Positions 17,336 to 27,907 of a stretch of DNA of 64,000 bases are shown piece after piece (position 1 is the stretch's first letter; every line of letters starts with the position of its first letter). The notes beneath the pieces were generated by a model, which made no database searches, was not told the DNA's origin, and saw only the letters and a list, made by a program, of their open reading frames with translations. The DNA is from Gemmatimonadota bacterium (GTDB taxonomy: Bacteria > JAAXHH01), in assembly GCA_026705925.1 (NCBI GenBank), contig JAPOZT010000011.1, positions 62,001-126,000 of the forward strand. Direction: 5' to 3'. The translations under genes and the position numbers were made by a program.

Positions 17336-18859
17336 TCATCGGCCCCTTCGCATGGCTTCGCGCCGTCCGGTCAGCTTCCACGGACTCTCTCCGGATCCAG
17401 GCGGTCCGTCGGATCCATCGCCGCCGACCCCGGCCGGCATCGCCCGTCTCGCTTCCCGGTGCTTCATGATGGCGGCGAAGGCGGCGGCGATGTGACGCTC
17501 ATCGGCTCCGGCATCTTCGTCAGGGCCCATGGTCTCGACGAAAGCGGTGGAATAGTCGCCGGAAATGAACCGGGGGTCGGACAGGGCCCGGAGGTGGAAC
17601 GGAATGGTGGTCTTGATGCCGCCGATATCGTATTCCCCCAGGGCTCTCTTCATGCGGGCGATCGCTTCTTCCCGCTTCTCGGCCCATACGATGAGCTTGG
17701 CGATCATGGGATCGTAATAGATCGGCACCTCGTAACCCGCGCAGAAACCGCTGTCCAGCCGGACCCCGGGACCACCCGGTTCGCTCAGGCGCGTAACCAC
17801 GCCTACCGAGGGCATAAACTGCGCATTGGGATCTTCGGCGGAGATACGGCATTCCAGGGCGGCACCGAGCAGACGCACGTCTTCCTGCCTGAAGGGCAGG
17901 GGCATGCCGGCGGCGATCTCTATCTGCCTTCTGACCAGGTCCTGCCCCGTTCTCAACTCGGTGACCGGGTGCTCGACCTGGAGGCGGGTGTTCATCTCGA
18001 GGAAATAGAACTGACGGTCCTGGTCGACGATGAACTCCACGGTGCCGGCATTGGTGTACCGGACGGCCTCGGCGGCCCGAACGGCCGCTTCACCCATGGC
18101 GTTTCTCAGCGCATCGTCGAGAATGCAGGAGGGCGATTCTTCGATGAGCTTCTGGTGGCGGCGCTGGATCGAACACTCCCGCTCGCCGAGATGCACCGCG
18201 TGCCCGTGCTGGTCGGCGAGAACCTGGAATTCCACGTGGCGGGGCTCCACCAGGTATTTCTCCAGGTAGACCGTGGCATCGCCGAAGGCGGACTGGGCCT
18301 CGGACCGCGCGGTACGGAGCGCGCCCGCAAGGTCGTCTTGTGATTCCACGACGCGCATACCCTTGCCGCCGCCGCCCATGGCCGCCTTCACGAGGACCGG
18401 GTAGCCGATGGATTCCGCCGCGCCGAGGGCTTCCTCGTCGCTGTCGATCCCTTCTTCGGTCCCCGGAACGACGGGCACCCCGGCCTCTCGCATGGTCTTT
18501 CGCGCCGCCGTCTTGCTGCCCATGGTCCGCATGGCCTCGCCGGAAGGACCGATGAATGTGATCCCGGCCTCCGCGCAACGATCGGCGAACTCCCCGTTTT
18601 CGGAAAGAAACCCGTATCCCGGATGTACCGCGTCGGCGCCGGCCTTCTTCGCCGTCTCGATGATGCGGTCCACGCGGAGGTAACTGTCCGAGGAAGGCGC
18701 GTCGCCGATGCAGAAGGCCTCGTCGGCGAACTGAACGTGCAGGGCGGTACGGTCCGCCTCGGAGAAGACAGCCGTCGACTCGATGCCCATTTCCCGGCAT
18801 GTGCGGATCACCCGGACGGCGATCTCTCCGCGGTTGGCGATCAGGATTTTTCGGATCAT
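17336..18859 (-). CDS. accC: Biotin carboxylase subunit of acyl-CoA carboxylase
   Basis: 507 residues. The N-terminus IRKILIANRGEIAVRVIRTCREMGI is diagnostic. The ATP-grasp glycine loop GGGGKGMR is near residue 165; HVEFQVLAD, the EMNTRLQVEHPVTE segment (about 285-300) and the C-terminal AEDP block follow. It carboxylates biotin on the carrier protein using ATP and bicarbonate. The last ~40 residues are a Gly/Pro/Arg-rich tail beyond the normal ~450-residue core. It starts 8 bases after the carboxyltransferase stop. The substrate of the holoenzyme is more likely propionyl- or another acyl-CoA than acetyl-CoA, judging from the carboxyltransferase. Confidence 0.93.
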   Translation of the reverse strand: MIRKILIANRGEIAVRVIRTCREMGIESTAVFSEADRTALHVQFADEAFCIGDAPSSDSYLRVDRIIETAKKAGADAVHPGYGFLSENGEFADRCAEAGITFIGPSGEAMRTMGSKTAARKTMREAGVPVVPGTEEGIDSDEEALGAAESIGYPVLVKAAMGGGGKGMRVVESQDDLAGALRTARSEAQSAFGDATVYLEKYLVEPRHVEFQVLADQHGHAVHLGERECSIQRRHQKLIEESPSCILDDALRNAMGEAAVRAAEAVRYTNAGTVEFIVDQDRQFYFLEMNTRLQVEHPVTELRTGQDLVRRQIEIAAGMPLPFRQEDVRLLGAALECRISAEDPNAQFMPSVGVVTRLSEPGGPGVRLDSGFCAGYEVPIYYDPMIAKLIVWAEKREEAIARMKRALGEYDIGGIKTTIPFHLRALSDPRFISGDYSTAFVETMGPDEDAGADERHIAAAFAAIMKHREARRAMPAGVGGDGSDGPPGSGESPWKLTGRREAMRRGR

Positions 18860-18867
18860 GTACCCTC

Positions 18868-20418
<1,551 letters not shown>

Positions 20419-20496
20419 GGAATACGGTTCTCCCGGCGGAGCCGCGCTAATGAAACGACGCCTGCCCGTTGAGACAGCGCCTGCCGGCCCGCATAA

Positions 20497-21390
20497 CTAC
20501 ACTACGTCGAAATCCAGTGCCTCCAGGCCGGCCCGCAGCCGGTCTTCCCCTTCCGCGGACAGCCGGGCGGTCGGCGGACGCGGCGGCCCCACGGGTACTC
20601 CGCGCCATTCGAGCATCTTCTTGATCCCGGCCAGGACGCCCACCGATATCAAAAGCGCGATAACCCGGTTGGCCTGTACCTGCAATTCCATGGCTTCCCG
20701 TATTCGGCCGTTTCGAAAGGCGTCGTACATGCGCAGGAACATCCGGGGCATGATATTGTACGTGGAACCGATGGCCCCGTCGCTGCCCATCACGAATCCC
20801 GCCACGCACATTTCGTCCGGCCCCGTGATGGCGTTCAGCCCGCCCCCGGATAGGTCGACAAGCTGCTGGAACACGAAGAAGTTCGGGTCCGTGAACTTGA
20901 TGCCCGCGAAATTGGGCACCGCGTCCATGGCCTCCAGGAACTGCCCGGGCGAGACCTGCCCGTCGACATCGCGTGCGAGCCAGTAGACGTAAAACGGGAC
21001 CTCGGAAGCGCCTCCGATGGCGGCATAGTGTCGTACGGCGGCTGCCAGGTCGTTGGGTCGGTCCGCGGGGGCGACGGAAGCCACGGCGTCCGCACCCAGC
21101 GCGCGGGCCTCCGACGCGAGGAGGACGGCATCCTCCGTGGTCGTGCCGCCCACGTGAAAGACCACCGGAACCTGGCCCACAATGTCACGGGTTACGGTCT
21201 CGCACATCCGCCGCCGTTCGGCGACCGACATCTGCCGGCCTTCGCCCGTGCCGCCGGTGATGAAGAAACCGTCGCTTCCGGCGTCCACCAGGTGTCGTAC
21301 CAGGGGCGCCACCCGGCCGGGCGACAGCTCGAGTCCTTCATCGAAGGGCGTGCAGAACGCCGGCCAGATGCCTTGGACCAGTTTGGACAT
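20497..21390 (-). CDS. Dihydrodipicolinate synthase/N-acetylneuraminate lyase family aldolase
   Basis: 297 residues, a class I aldolase TIM barrel. The GTGEG loop (GGTGEGRQMS) binds the pyruvate carboxylate, a Tyr in FYVYWL (about 135) is the proton relay, and GIKFTD (about 163) holds the Schiff-base lysine. The more eukaryote-NAL-like GIKFTDPNFF context and the gene neighbourhood argue against being the housekeeping DapA. It would add or remove pyruvate from an aldehyde such as an amino sugar or keto acid. It is 23 bases after the beta-barrel gene and 78 bases ahead of the carboxylase, so it bridges two gene runs on this strand. Confidence 0.85.
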   Translation of the reverse strand: MSKLVQGIWPAFCTPFDEGLELSPGRVAPLVRHLVDAGSDGFFITGGTGEGRQMSVAERRRMCETVTRDIVGQVPVVFHVGGTTTEDAVLLASEARALGADAVASVAPADRPNDLAAAVRHYAAIGGASEVPFYVYWLARDVDGQVSPGQFLEAMDAVPNFAGIKFTDPNFFVFQQLVDLSGGGLNAITGPDEMCVAGFVMGSDGAIGSTYNIMPRMFLRMYDAFRNGRIREAMELQVQANRVIALLISVGVLAGIKKMLEWRGVPVGPPRPPTARLSAEGEDRLRAGLEALDFDVV

Positions 21391-21413
21391 GGTTCCGGAA
21401 ATCGCCGTCGGTG

Positions 21414-22733
21414 TCAGAATCGGTAGTTGATACCCAGTTGAACGAAACCGTCCTGCCGGAGATCGTAGTACAGATCGTCCTGGTCGATGTTGGTGATCGC
21501 GACCGCTCCCAGGTCCAGGGAAAAGGCGTCTGACAGCCGGCGCGCCAGTTCAAGGCCGTAGATACTCTGACGCTTGTCGAGATCGTGCAGCACGCTCACC
21601 GTCATCTCCGTACCCTGGACATCGTTCAGCATGAGCCGCAGGGCGGCGAAGAGGTCATTCTCATAGAAATTGGTGGCGCGTCGGCCGCGTTCATCACGGT
21701 CCCATTCGGCGAAAAGGGTAAGGTCGGCGTCCGTATTCCACAAGGAAAAAAACGTGTACTCGCCGCCCAGTACGAAGGCGTTGAAGGTCTCTTCCACGCC
21801 CGCCAGGTTGCGTGCACCGGACCGCCTGATCGCCTCCAGCTTCAGCAGCAGGGACCCGGTGGTCCACTGGGCGTCCAGGCCGAACTGGCGGATCTGATGG
21901 TAGATGGGATAAAGTACGGGTACGGGCGGACCCGAGGAGCCGGACGAGCCCCGCAGGTCGGACGCCACACGCGGCGCTCCGCAATCAAAGCACAGTCCGA
22001 AGGAAGGCTCCCTGGCCGTGCCGTCGAATACGCTGGCCCCGAAGTCCAGCAGGCCCAGGGTATGGCTGTAGCGGGCGGCGAAATCCGGATGCCACTTCCC
22101 GGACGAGCTTTCGTAATCCACCAGGTCATTGTCGACGACCACCGAAGCGCGCAGCCGTCCGTCGCTTCCGGGAAAGGTGCGTTTCCGGTGCCAGGACATG
22201 CCCAACAGTTCCAACACGCCCCAGTCCGACGACCAGGTCACGTAGGCCATGGGCTGCCCCATCCGGGTCTTTTCATCGGGATGTTCAACCAGGTCGATCT
22301 GGTTGACGATGTCCACCAGGTGGCGGGACTCGACCACGCCCCAGAAAACGCGGTCCACACCCAGGCGCAGCTCCCATTCCCCGTTGCCGGCGGCGCCGGA
22401 AAGCAGGAGATACGCTTCCCGCAGATCGAAATGGGTTCGAAGGTCGTCTGCACTGTCGTAGCGGAACCAGGGCGTCACGTTGAGGATGCGGCCCGCTTCG
22501 TCTTCGAGGTAGAGGTTGGGTTCTGCTACGAATCCGCTCGCGTGGGTACCCTGGCCCTGGAAAAGGGCGGTCTGGGGAAACCACCGGCTTCCCGCGGCCA
22601 ACCGGCCCGACAGCTCGACGTCGTAGATACCGGCCTGGCCGCGCGAGGCAACCGGATGCACCGCGACACCGAGCAGACAGACGCCGAACCACAGGAGGCG
22701 AACCAGGGCCCGCGAGAGGGCCCGCGAGGGCAT
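21414..22733 (-). CDS. Outer-membrane beta-barrel protein (partner of RND/LolA-like genes)
   Basis: 439 residues from the ATG at 22733, which overlaps the upstream stop (ATGA). A signal peptide covers about residues 1-32. The body alternates short amphipathic strands (for example WELRLGVDRVFWG, FGLDAQWTT, YTFFSLW), and the protein ends with Tyr-Arg-Phe, the C-terminal aromatic signal of BAM-assembled barrels. Genes of this type (DUF1302-like or alginate-export-like porins) commonly follow an RND exporter and a LolA-like gene. It likely provides an outer-membrane passage or surface receiver for a hydrophobic cargo. Two cysteines (CFDCG) lie in a loop near the middle. Confidence 0.72.
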   Translation of the reverse strand: MPSRALSRALVRLLWFGVCLLGVAVHPVASRGQAGIYDVELSGRLAAGSRWFPQTALFQGQGTHASGFVAEPNLYLEDEAGRILNVTPWFRYDSADDLRTHFDLREAYLLLSGAAGNGEWELRLGVDRVFWGVVESRHLVDIVNQIDLVEHPDEKTRMGQPMAYVTWSSDWGVLELLGMSWHRKRTFPGSDGRLRASVVVDNDLVDYESSSGKWHPDFAARYSHTLGLLDFGASVFDGTAREPSFGLCFDCGAPRVASDLRGSSGSSGPPVPVLYPIYHQIRQFGLDAQWTTGSLLLKLEAIRRSGARNLAGVEETFNAFVLGGEYTFFSLWNTDADLTLFAEWDRDERGRRATNFYENDLFAALRLMLNDVQGTEMTVSVLHDLDKRQSIYGLELARRLSDAFSLDLGAVAITNIDQDDLYYDLRQDGFVQLGINYRF

Positions 22734-23722
22734 CACCGCACCCGCCTCAGCCCGGTACGGGTAAAGTCGCGGTCGTCGATGTCGGTCCCGAACTGGTAGT
22801 CCGTCCATACCAGGTCGGTGCTCTTGCCCGTCAAGTGGTTCACCATGGCCATGCTGCCGGCCCGCCAGTAACGGTCGAGATACTGCCGGTACTCACCCAG
22901 GGTAAGCGTCTTGAGATGGGCGTCCTTGCGGTCGTAGTACTCCACTTTCCAGACGCGGTGCGCCGACTTGTCGCGCCAGACGAGCTGGCGGCGGTAGACC
23001 GATCCCTTCTCCACCGGGATGCGCTCGGTGACCACGCAGTCCAGGCCGTCTCCGCAGGGTTCGTCACGCAGATAACGGTAGGTGTATTTCTCCACTTCCT
23101 GGACCGTCATGTCCTCGTAGGTAAACTCGCTTCCCATGAAGGAACCCGAACGGTTGGACGAACTGATGCGCTTGACGCGCTTCAGGGCCGGCAGGTAAAG
23201 CCATTGGTCGTCCGGCCGGTCCTTGTGGCCGTGAATGAGCAGCGCGGTGCCCCGGGCGTCGCGCGGCTGGTCGAACACGAAGAGGCTCTTGTTGCCATCG
23301 CCTTCCGCCTCGAGCACCTTCACACGCACTTCACGGGTGCTCTCCTGCCCCTTCTTGTTGCGCAGGACCATGGTCATGCCGGCCGAGAAATTGCCGAAAC
23401 CCTCGTCCTGTTGCCGGGCGTCCTGGGCGATCTGGAGCCCCTTTTCTTCGGATGGATCGGCTGGTCCGCCTGGTCCGCCTGGACCGCCTGAACCGCCTTG
23501 ATCGGCCGGGTCGGCCGGACTGCCCGGTCCGCCAGCCCATGCCTCCTGTGGCGGCATGCCCGGCAGGACGAACATCGCAAGGAGGCAGAACCGGGCGGCA
23601 CGCAGTCCGAGGACCGGTCTAAGCAGTCCGCGCGCCATTCGCACACGCGCCATTCGCACACCCGACGTTCGCACACCCGCCGGCCGCACACGCGCCGGTC
23701 GTACTGGTTGGTCGATTTTCAT
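22733..23722 (-). CDS. Outer-membrane lipoprotein-sorting (LolA-like) protein
   Basis: 329 residues from the ATG at 23722 with AGGAG upstream; start and stop both overlap neighbours by 4 bases. An unusual basic leader contains five 5-residue repeats (ARVRP-like) before a hydrophobic signal segment (about 38-58). Then comes a Gly/Pro-rich linker (about 60-85) built of GGP triplets. From about residue 90 the sequence matches the LolA-like fold seen with RND exporters: MTMVLRNKKGQES, FDQPRDARGTALL, DDQWLYLPALKRVKRI and the GSFMGSEFTYED signature. It would carry lipid-like cargo through the periplasm between the RND pump and the barrel. Confidence 0.82.
   Translation of the reverse strand: MKIDQPVRPARVRPAGVRTSGVRMARVRMARGLLRPVLGLRAARFCLLAMFVLPGMPPQEAWAGGPGSPADPADQGGSGGPGGPGGPADPSEEKGLQIAQDARQQDEGFGNFSAGMTMVLRNKKGQESTREVRVKVLEAEGDGNKSLFVFDQPRDARGTALLIHGHKDRPDDQWLYLPALKRVKRISSSNRSGSFMGSEFTYEDMTVQEVEKYTYRYLRDEPCGDGLDCVVTERIPVEKGSVYRRQLVWRDKSAHRVWKVEYYDRKDAHLKTLTLGEYRQYLDRYWRAGSMAMVNHLTGKSTDLVWTDYQFGTDIDDRDFTRTGLRRVR
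23632..23706. repeat. Five 15-bp tandem units in the leader of the LolA-like gene
   Basis: Units at 23632, 23647, 23662, 23677 and 23692; the first two are identical (GCGCCATTCGCACAC on the plus strand). They encode a repeated five-residue basic unit ahead of the signal peptide core. Confidence 0.85.
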
Positions 23723-26004
23723 GATTTTCTCCTGTCTAGCGCCATAAGCAGGGGAGGAAGCAGCAGGAAATCGGCTATGATCGCGAAGGCGATGGTGATG
23801 GTGACCAGCAGCCCGAGCGCCCAGGACACCTGGAAACCGGAACCCGCGAAGGCCAGGAACCCCGCGGATAGGACCAGCGTCGTGGTCCACAACGCCTTCC
23901 CCACCGACCGGAAGGTAACGCGCACCGCTTCTTCTGCCGAAAGGCCGTCCTCTTTGCGCGCCCTGAGATACCTGCTGAGAAAGTGAATCGTATCGTCCAC
24001 GACGATGCCGAAGGCGACGACGATGACCACCGACGAGGCGATGCCCACTTCGCCGACCAGGTGCCCCCAAAGCCCGAAGCTCATGGCCGCGGGTACGAAA
24101 TTCGGCAACAGGCTGATGAGGCCGAAGCGAAAACTCCTGAAGACCAGGACCAGGATGATCGAGATGAGCGCCATGGCGGTCACCGTTCCGCGCAGCATCG
24201 ACTCGATGTTGCGTTGCGAGATGTGGGCGAAGACCACGCTCAGCCCGGTGGCCTCGGTCGCGAGCGCGGGCGCGTTGTCGCGCAGCCAGGCTTCGCCCCG
24301 GCCGGCCAGGTCCTGCAGGTCCTGGCTCGACCGGCCGCGGATCACGACCGTCATGCGCGTCGCGGACTTGGAAACATCGATCCGGTCATTTAGATCGCTG
24401 CCGAAGGGCAGTGACAGTTCGTAGAGCAGCAGGTACTGCGACGCGAGATCCTGGGCATCGGGGATGCGGAAGAAGTCCGGATCGTCGCCGTTCATGTTCT
24501 TGTTCAGCCGCTTCATGATGTCCGGGAAGGCCTGCACGTGGCCCACTTCGGGCTGGCTCCGGTTCCATTCCGCGAAAGCCTCCACCTGCCGGAGGTAATC
24601 CGGATCGGTGATCCCGCCCTCTTCCTCCGCGGCCAGCGTATACTCCAGGGACAGCAGTCCGGTCAGGTTGTCCATGACGAAATCCGTATCTCGCCGGAAC
24701 TCGTAGCGTTCATCGAAGTAATCCGGCCAGCTGTCGGTCAATACGTTCCTGGGCACGCCGGTGATCAGGACGACCGTCATGAGGCCGATGAGCCAGAGCA
24801 GCGGCTTACGGCGCGCGACAACAAAATCACCCAGGCGATCGAAGAAGACCGGTTGCCGGAACCCGCCGGCGCGGGCCCGCAGCGGAAGGACCGAAAGCAG
24901 CGCGGGCAGGAGCGTCATGGCGTAGACGAATGTGATGATTACCCCGAAAGCCACGTAGTTGCCGAGTATGTGAAAGGGCGGCGAATCCGAGAAGTTCAGA
25001 CTGAGAAACCCGATCGCAGTGGTAATCGAGGCCAGGAATACCGGGTAGGCGTTCGTCTTGATGGATTGCGCGACCGCCGCGTTCCGGTCCTCCCCCCGTC
25101 GAATCCCTGAGAGCGAGTGGGTAATGATGTGGACCGCCTGGGCGACGGAAATCGCCATGACGATAATGGGCACCCCTGAATTCACCGGGCTGAACACCGT
25201 ATGGAACCAGCCGGCAAGCCCCATCGTCGTCGAGATCACGAAACCGATCATGACGATGATGATGCCCGTACCCAGAAAGGACTTCATGAGCAGGGTCGAG
25301 GTGATGACGATGAGGACGAAAACGATGGGCAGCAGGGTTTCCAGGTCGTCCCGGGTGGCATCGGCGAAGGCCCGGTTCATGACCACGTCGCCCGTCAGGT
25401 AGAAGTCCACTTCCCCGTTCGCCGCCCGTGCATCGTCCAGCATGCCGTCCAGGTAGTCGGTCAACTCGATCACCGCGAGATCCGGGTTGTCGCCCAGCAC
25501 GAAGTTGACCGCCAGGCCGGCCACGCGGCCGTCAGGAGAAACGAGCCGTCCGACCACCTCCTGGGAACCCAGCGCGATCGTCCGGACGCGATCCAGGTCG
25601 GCCTCGCTCAGCGACGAGGCGTCTTCGACGAGCGGCCCCACGATGAGGTCGTCTTCCATCGCTTCGCTGTGGAAATAGTTCGTAAGGGAATTCACCCGCG
25701 TCGAGTACGGAGCGAGCCAGGCGGTTTCGGTGAGTTCTTCGACGACGCCGAGCACTTCCCGGGTGAAGACGGAACCGTCCCGGGGGGCGATGGCGATCAG
25801 GGCGGTGTTGGAAACGGAGTAGATGTCTTCCAGCGCATCGAAGGCGGCGAGCTGGGGGTTGTTCTCGCCGAACATGACGCGGTGCTCGTTGGAAACGGTG
25901 ATATTCCGGCCGCCGGCCGCCATGGCGAGCATGAACAGCGAGGCGAGCGAGATAACGAGCCAGCGACGGCGCAGGATAGCGCCGATGTATTTATCCAGGT
26001 GCAA
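23719..26004 (-). CDS. RND/MMPL-family exporter (hydrophobe/amphiphile type)
   Basis: 761 residues with the 1+5, 1+5 helix plan of RND proteins: a first helix at about 13-33, a periplasmic domain to about 205, helices at about 210-370, a second single helix near 395, a second periplasmic domain to about 610, and closing helices to 755. Motifs such as DATRDDLETLLPIVF and the GIVVDDTIHFLSRYLR segment with the proton-relay Asp pair are typical. It is shorter than AcrB-type drug pumps and resembles HAE3/HpnN-like lipid exporters. It is coupled to the LolA-like and barrel genes and lies 9 bases after an MpaB-type oxygenase gene. Confidence 0.9.
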   Translation of the reverse strand: MHLDKYIGAILRRRWLVISLASLFMLAMAAGGRNITVSNEHRVMFGENNPQLAAFDALEDIYSVSNTALIAIAPRDGSVFTREVLGVVEELTETAWLAPYSTRVNSLTNYFHSEAMEDDLIVGPLVEDASSLSEADLDRVRTIALGSQEVVGRLVSPDGRVAGLAVNFVLGDNPDLAVIELTDYLDGMLDDARAANGEVDFYLTGDVVMNRAFADATRDDLETLLPIVFVLIVITSTLLMKSFLGTGIIIVMIGFVISTTMGLAGWFHTVFSPVNSGVPIIVMAISVAQAVHIITHSLSGIRRGEDRNAAVAQSIKTNAYPVFLASITTAIGFLSLNFSDSPPFHILGNYVAFGVIITFVYAMTLLPALLSVLPLRARAGGFRQPVFFDRLGDFVVARRKPLLWLIGLMTVVLITGVPRNVLTDSWPDYFDERYEFRRDTDFVMDNLTGLLSLEYTLAAEEEGGITDPDYLRQVEAFAEWNRSQPEVGHVQAFPDIMKRLNKNMNGDDPDFFRIPDAQDLASQYLLLYELSLPFGSDLNDRIDVSKSATRMTVVIRGRSSQDLQDLAGRGEAWLRDNAPALATEATGLSVVFAHISQRNIESMLRGTVTAMALISIILVLVFRSFRFGLISLLPNFVPAAMSFGLWGHLVGEVGIASSVVIVVAFGIVVDDTIHFLSRYLRARKEDGLSAEEAVRVTFRSVGKALWTTTLVLSAGFLAFAGSGFQVSWALGLLVTITIAFAIIADFLLLPPLLMALDRRKS

Positions 26005-26013
26005 TTGATCACG

Positions 26014-27228
26014 CTACCATTTGCTGGATTCAGACGCTTTTACATTATCGGGAAGCCGGTAGCTCATGCCGATATCGTCGTAGGCCGAAAGCTGAAGCAT
26101 CTGCGAGAAATTGTCCAGTTTCGTCTGCCGGCCTCTCGTTTTCAACAACAGGTTCTTCATGCGGCTGATGTGGTTTTTCAGGCGATGGGCGAACAGGACG
26201 CCGAAGGTACTGCTTTTCGGGTAGTTCAGCGCATCGGCCAGTTCGTGCCCAATCAGTGCGCGGGAGATATTGTACAACGTTTTGAGGGCGGAGGCCACTT
26301 CATCGGGATCCGTGATATTCAGCAGCGCCGGCCCGGCATGGATCAGTGCGTTCGCGTTCGCGATGGAGTGCTCGTCGGGAGGGGGTTCGCACATGAAGCC
26401 GATATCGATGATCGTCCGGGCTTCGTTCTCGTCCTTCAAGAGGATGCTCTCCGGGACGCCCATGATATAGCCGGTGTACCGGAAGACCTTTACGAAACTC
26501 TCCCTTTCTTCCTGGGTGTAGATGGCGCCCAGCGAGATGGAATGCTTCAGGATCTGCGCCGAGAAAATACTGACCGCCAGACCTACGTGAGCCGCGCTCA
26601 GGGGCGTGCCCCAGGCCCCGGTGTCCCATATGTCGGAGTCTTTCATCAGGCGGCGTACCATGGCATGCACGAAACGGATACGGGCGGAAAGCCGGTAGCC
26701 GTCCCCTTCCCTGCGAAGTCCGCCGGGCAGGAAGATCTCCAGCAAATGACGGTTATTCTGCTTGAAACGGCGGGTTGCGTATTCTGAATGAACCCGCCCG
26801 GTCAGGTAGAAGGACTTGCTGATGAGCGTCGTGAATCCTTCCAGCAGGGCCGCGGTCACGAAGGCCACCAGTATTTCCGGCATGTTCTTGTGGAATCCGA
26901 CCACGGCGGGGCGGAATTCTTCGAAATCGACCCATTCGGGTATCTTCGAATCGACCTCCCTGAAATAGCGCTGCAGGATTTCAGGTGCCTTACTTAACCA
27001 TTCCTCTTCCTGGTGCAGCCCCGCATGGATGAACTGGTGCATCTCGCCCGGCGGCATACCGGAAAGCTCATCCATCACGGGATCGAGATCCTCGTCGCCG
27101 ACCATGGTGTGCCTGATGTAGTTGTCGGCGTATTCCGGGTTCAGGGACCGCGCCTTCTCATATCCACTGGCGTAAGAAGTTGGGACTTGAAGCAAAGCCG
27201 AATCCTGGATCCAGGCGGACTGACACAC
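26014..27228 (-). CDS. MpaB/rubber-oxygenase-like haem protein (DUF2236)
   Basis: 404 residues, mostly helical. The central RLSARIRFVHAMVRRLM segment and the WGTPLSAAHVGLAVSIFSAQ block are the DUF2236 signature shared by latex-clearing protein and fungal MpaB, b-type haem oxygenases that cut isoprenoid side chains with O2. The His in RFVHAMVR is the likely haem ligand. No signal peptide is evident. The start is an uncertain GTG without a ribosome site; no ATG lies near it. It begins the run that continues into the RND exporter after 9 bases, linking oxidation of a hydrophobic, perhaps isoprenoid or lipid, compound with export. Substrate is inference. Confidence 0.78.
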   Translation of the reverse strand: MCQSAWIQDSALLQVPTSYASGYEKARSLNPEYADNYIRHTMVGDEDLDPVMDELSGMPPGEMHQFIHAGLHQEEEWLSKAPEILQRYFREVDSKIPEWVDFEEFRPAVVGFHKNMPEILVAFVTAALLEGFTTLISKSFYLTGRVHSEYATRRFKQNNRHLLEIFLPGGLRREGDGYRLSARIRFVHAMVRRLMKDSDIWDTGAWGTPLSAAHVGLAVSIFSAQILKHSISLGAIYTQEERESFVKVFRYTGYIMGVPESILLKDENEARTIIDIGFMCEPPPDEHSIANANALIHAGPALLNITDPDEVASALKTLYNISRALIGHELADALNYPKSSTFGVLFAHRLKNHISRMKNLLLKTRGRQTKLDNFSQMLQLSAYDDIGMSYRLPDNVKASESSKW

Positions 27229-27250
27229 TACTACACTGATGAATTATTGC

Positions 27251-27280
27251 ACGTTAACGTAAAACCTACTGAAATGTCAA
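27251..27280 (-). promoter_or_regulatory. Candidate promoter of the MpaB-RND operon
   Basis: Minus strand: perfect TTGACA (27280-27275), 18-bp spacer, TAACGT (27256-27251), about 23 bases before the GTG start. The -10 is poor (3 of 6), so this rests mainly on the -35. Confidence 0.35.
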
Positions 27281-27787
27281 GTTACCATTTTTTATTCGTG
27301 ATAGTGGCCACTGTCTACGACTAAACATAAAAGCAGCTTGTAGTACTTTTTTCTAAATCAAAATGAACACGTGCACATTTTAATTAATTTAATTATATAT
27401 AGTTGTTTTTTGCATTGTTATTATTATATACTGATACATGGAACGGCCGGTACAGCATTCCACTCACCATGCACTAAACCGGCCTCAGGATGCATCGTAA
27501 CCGCACATGAAACCGGTCCGCCGCGACAAGGCGCCACGGGGCTGTCACCGGTTTGCGGTACGAAGGATAAGCAGCACCCGGGGATCCGGTCTGCACTTCG
27601 ATGCATACAGGCGTGTACCATCTACCGCCTTGATCAGTACAGTAAGAATGCTGTGATGTCCGCGTAGCCCGTGGATGGAGCAGCGATCTATTTCAGTGCC
27701 ACTGTAATCAGCGTCAGTTACCGGCACCCGTGTCCTTGAACCGGCGGAATCACGATAGATCCGTACCGTCGCAGAGACAGGGTAGTG

Positions 27788-27823
27788 GAATACCCGTAAC
27801 CGGATACTTCGAACCGGGTATTC
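27788..27823. repeat. Inverted repeat upstream of the sigma-factor gene
   Basis: Perfect 9-bp arms GAATACCCG (27788-27796) and CGGGTATTC (27815-27823) around an 18-base centre, 85 bases before the sigma-factor ATG. It could be an operator or an mRNA hairpin. Confidence 0.5.
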
Positions 27824-27907
27824 AAAACGGTGCCGAATGCACCCGCCGCGCTTGATCGGCCCTTCGATCTCAAGCGCTTTCATTGGAAAGGTAGTTTCTT
27901 TGAGACC

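Larger units (their letters stand above)
27229..27907. other. 679-bp intergenic gap with a strongly AT-rich core
   Basis: No credible gene. 27241-27440 is far more AT-rich than the surroundings (roughly a third GC or less by eye), with long A/T runs around 27340-27430. From 27440 the composition returns toward normal but open frames lack ribosome sites and conserved sequence. It lies between divergently transcribed MpaB and sigma-factor genes and probably holds both control regions. Confidence 0.6.

Noticed and set aside
27371-27667. 98-codon open frame in the AT-rich gap
   Set aside because: Begins in the A/T-rich tract, lacks a ribosome site and family resemblance, and changes composition abruptly along its length.
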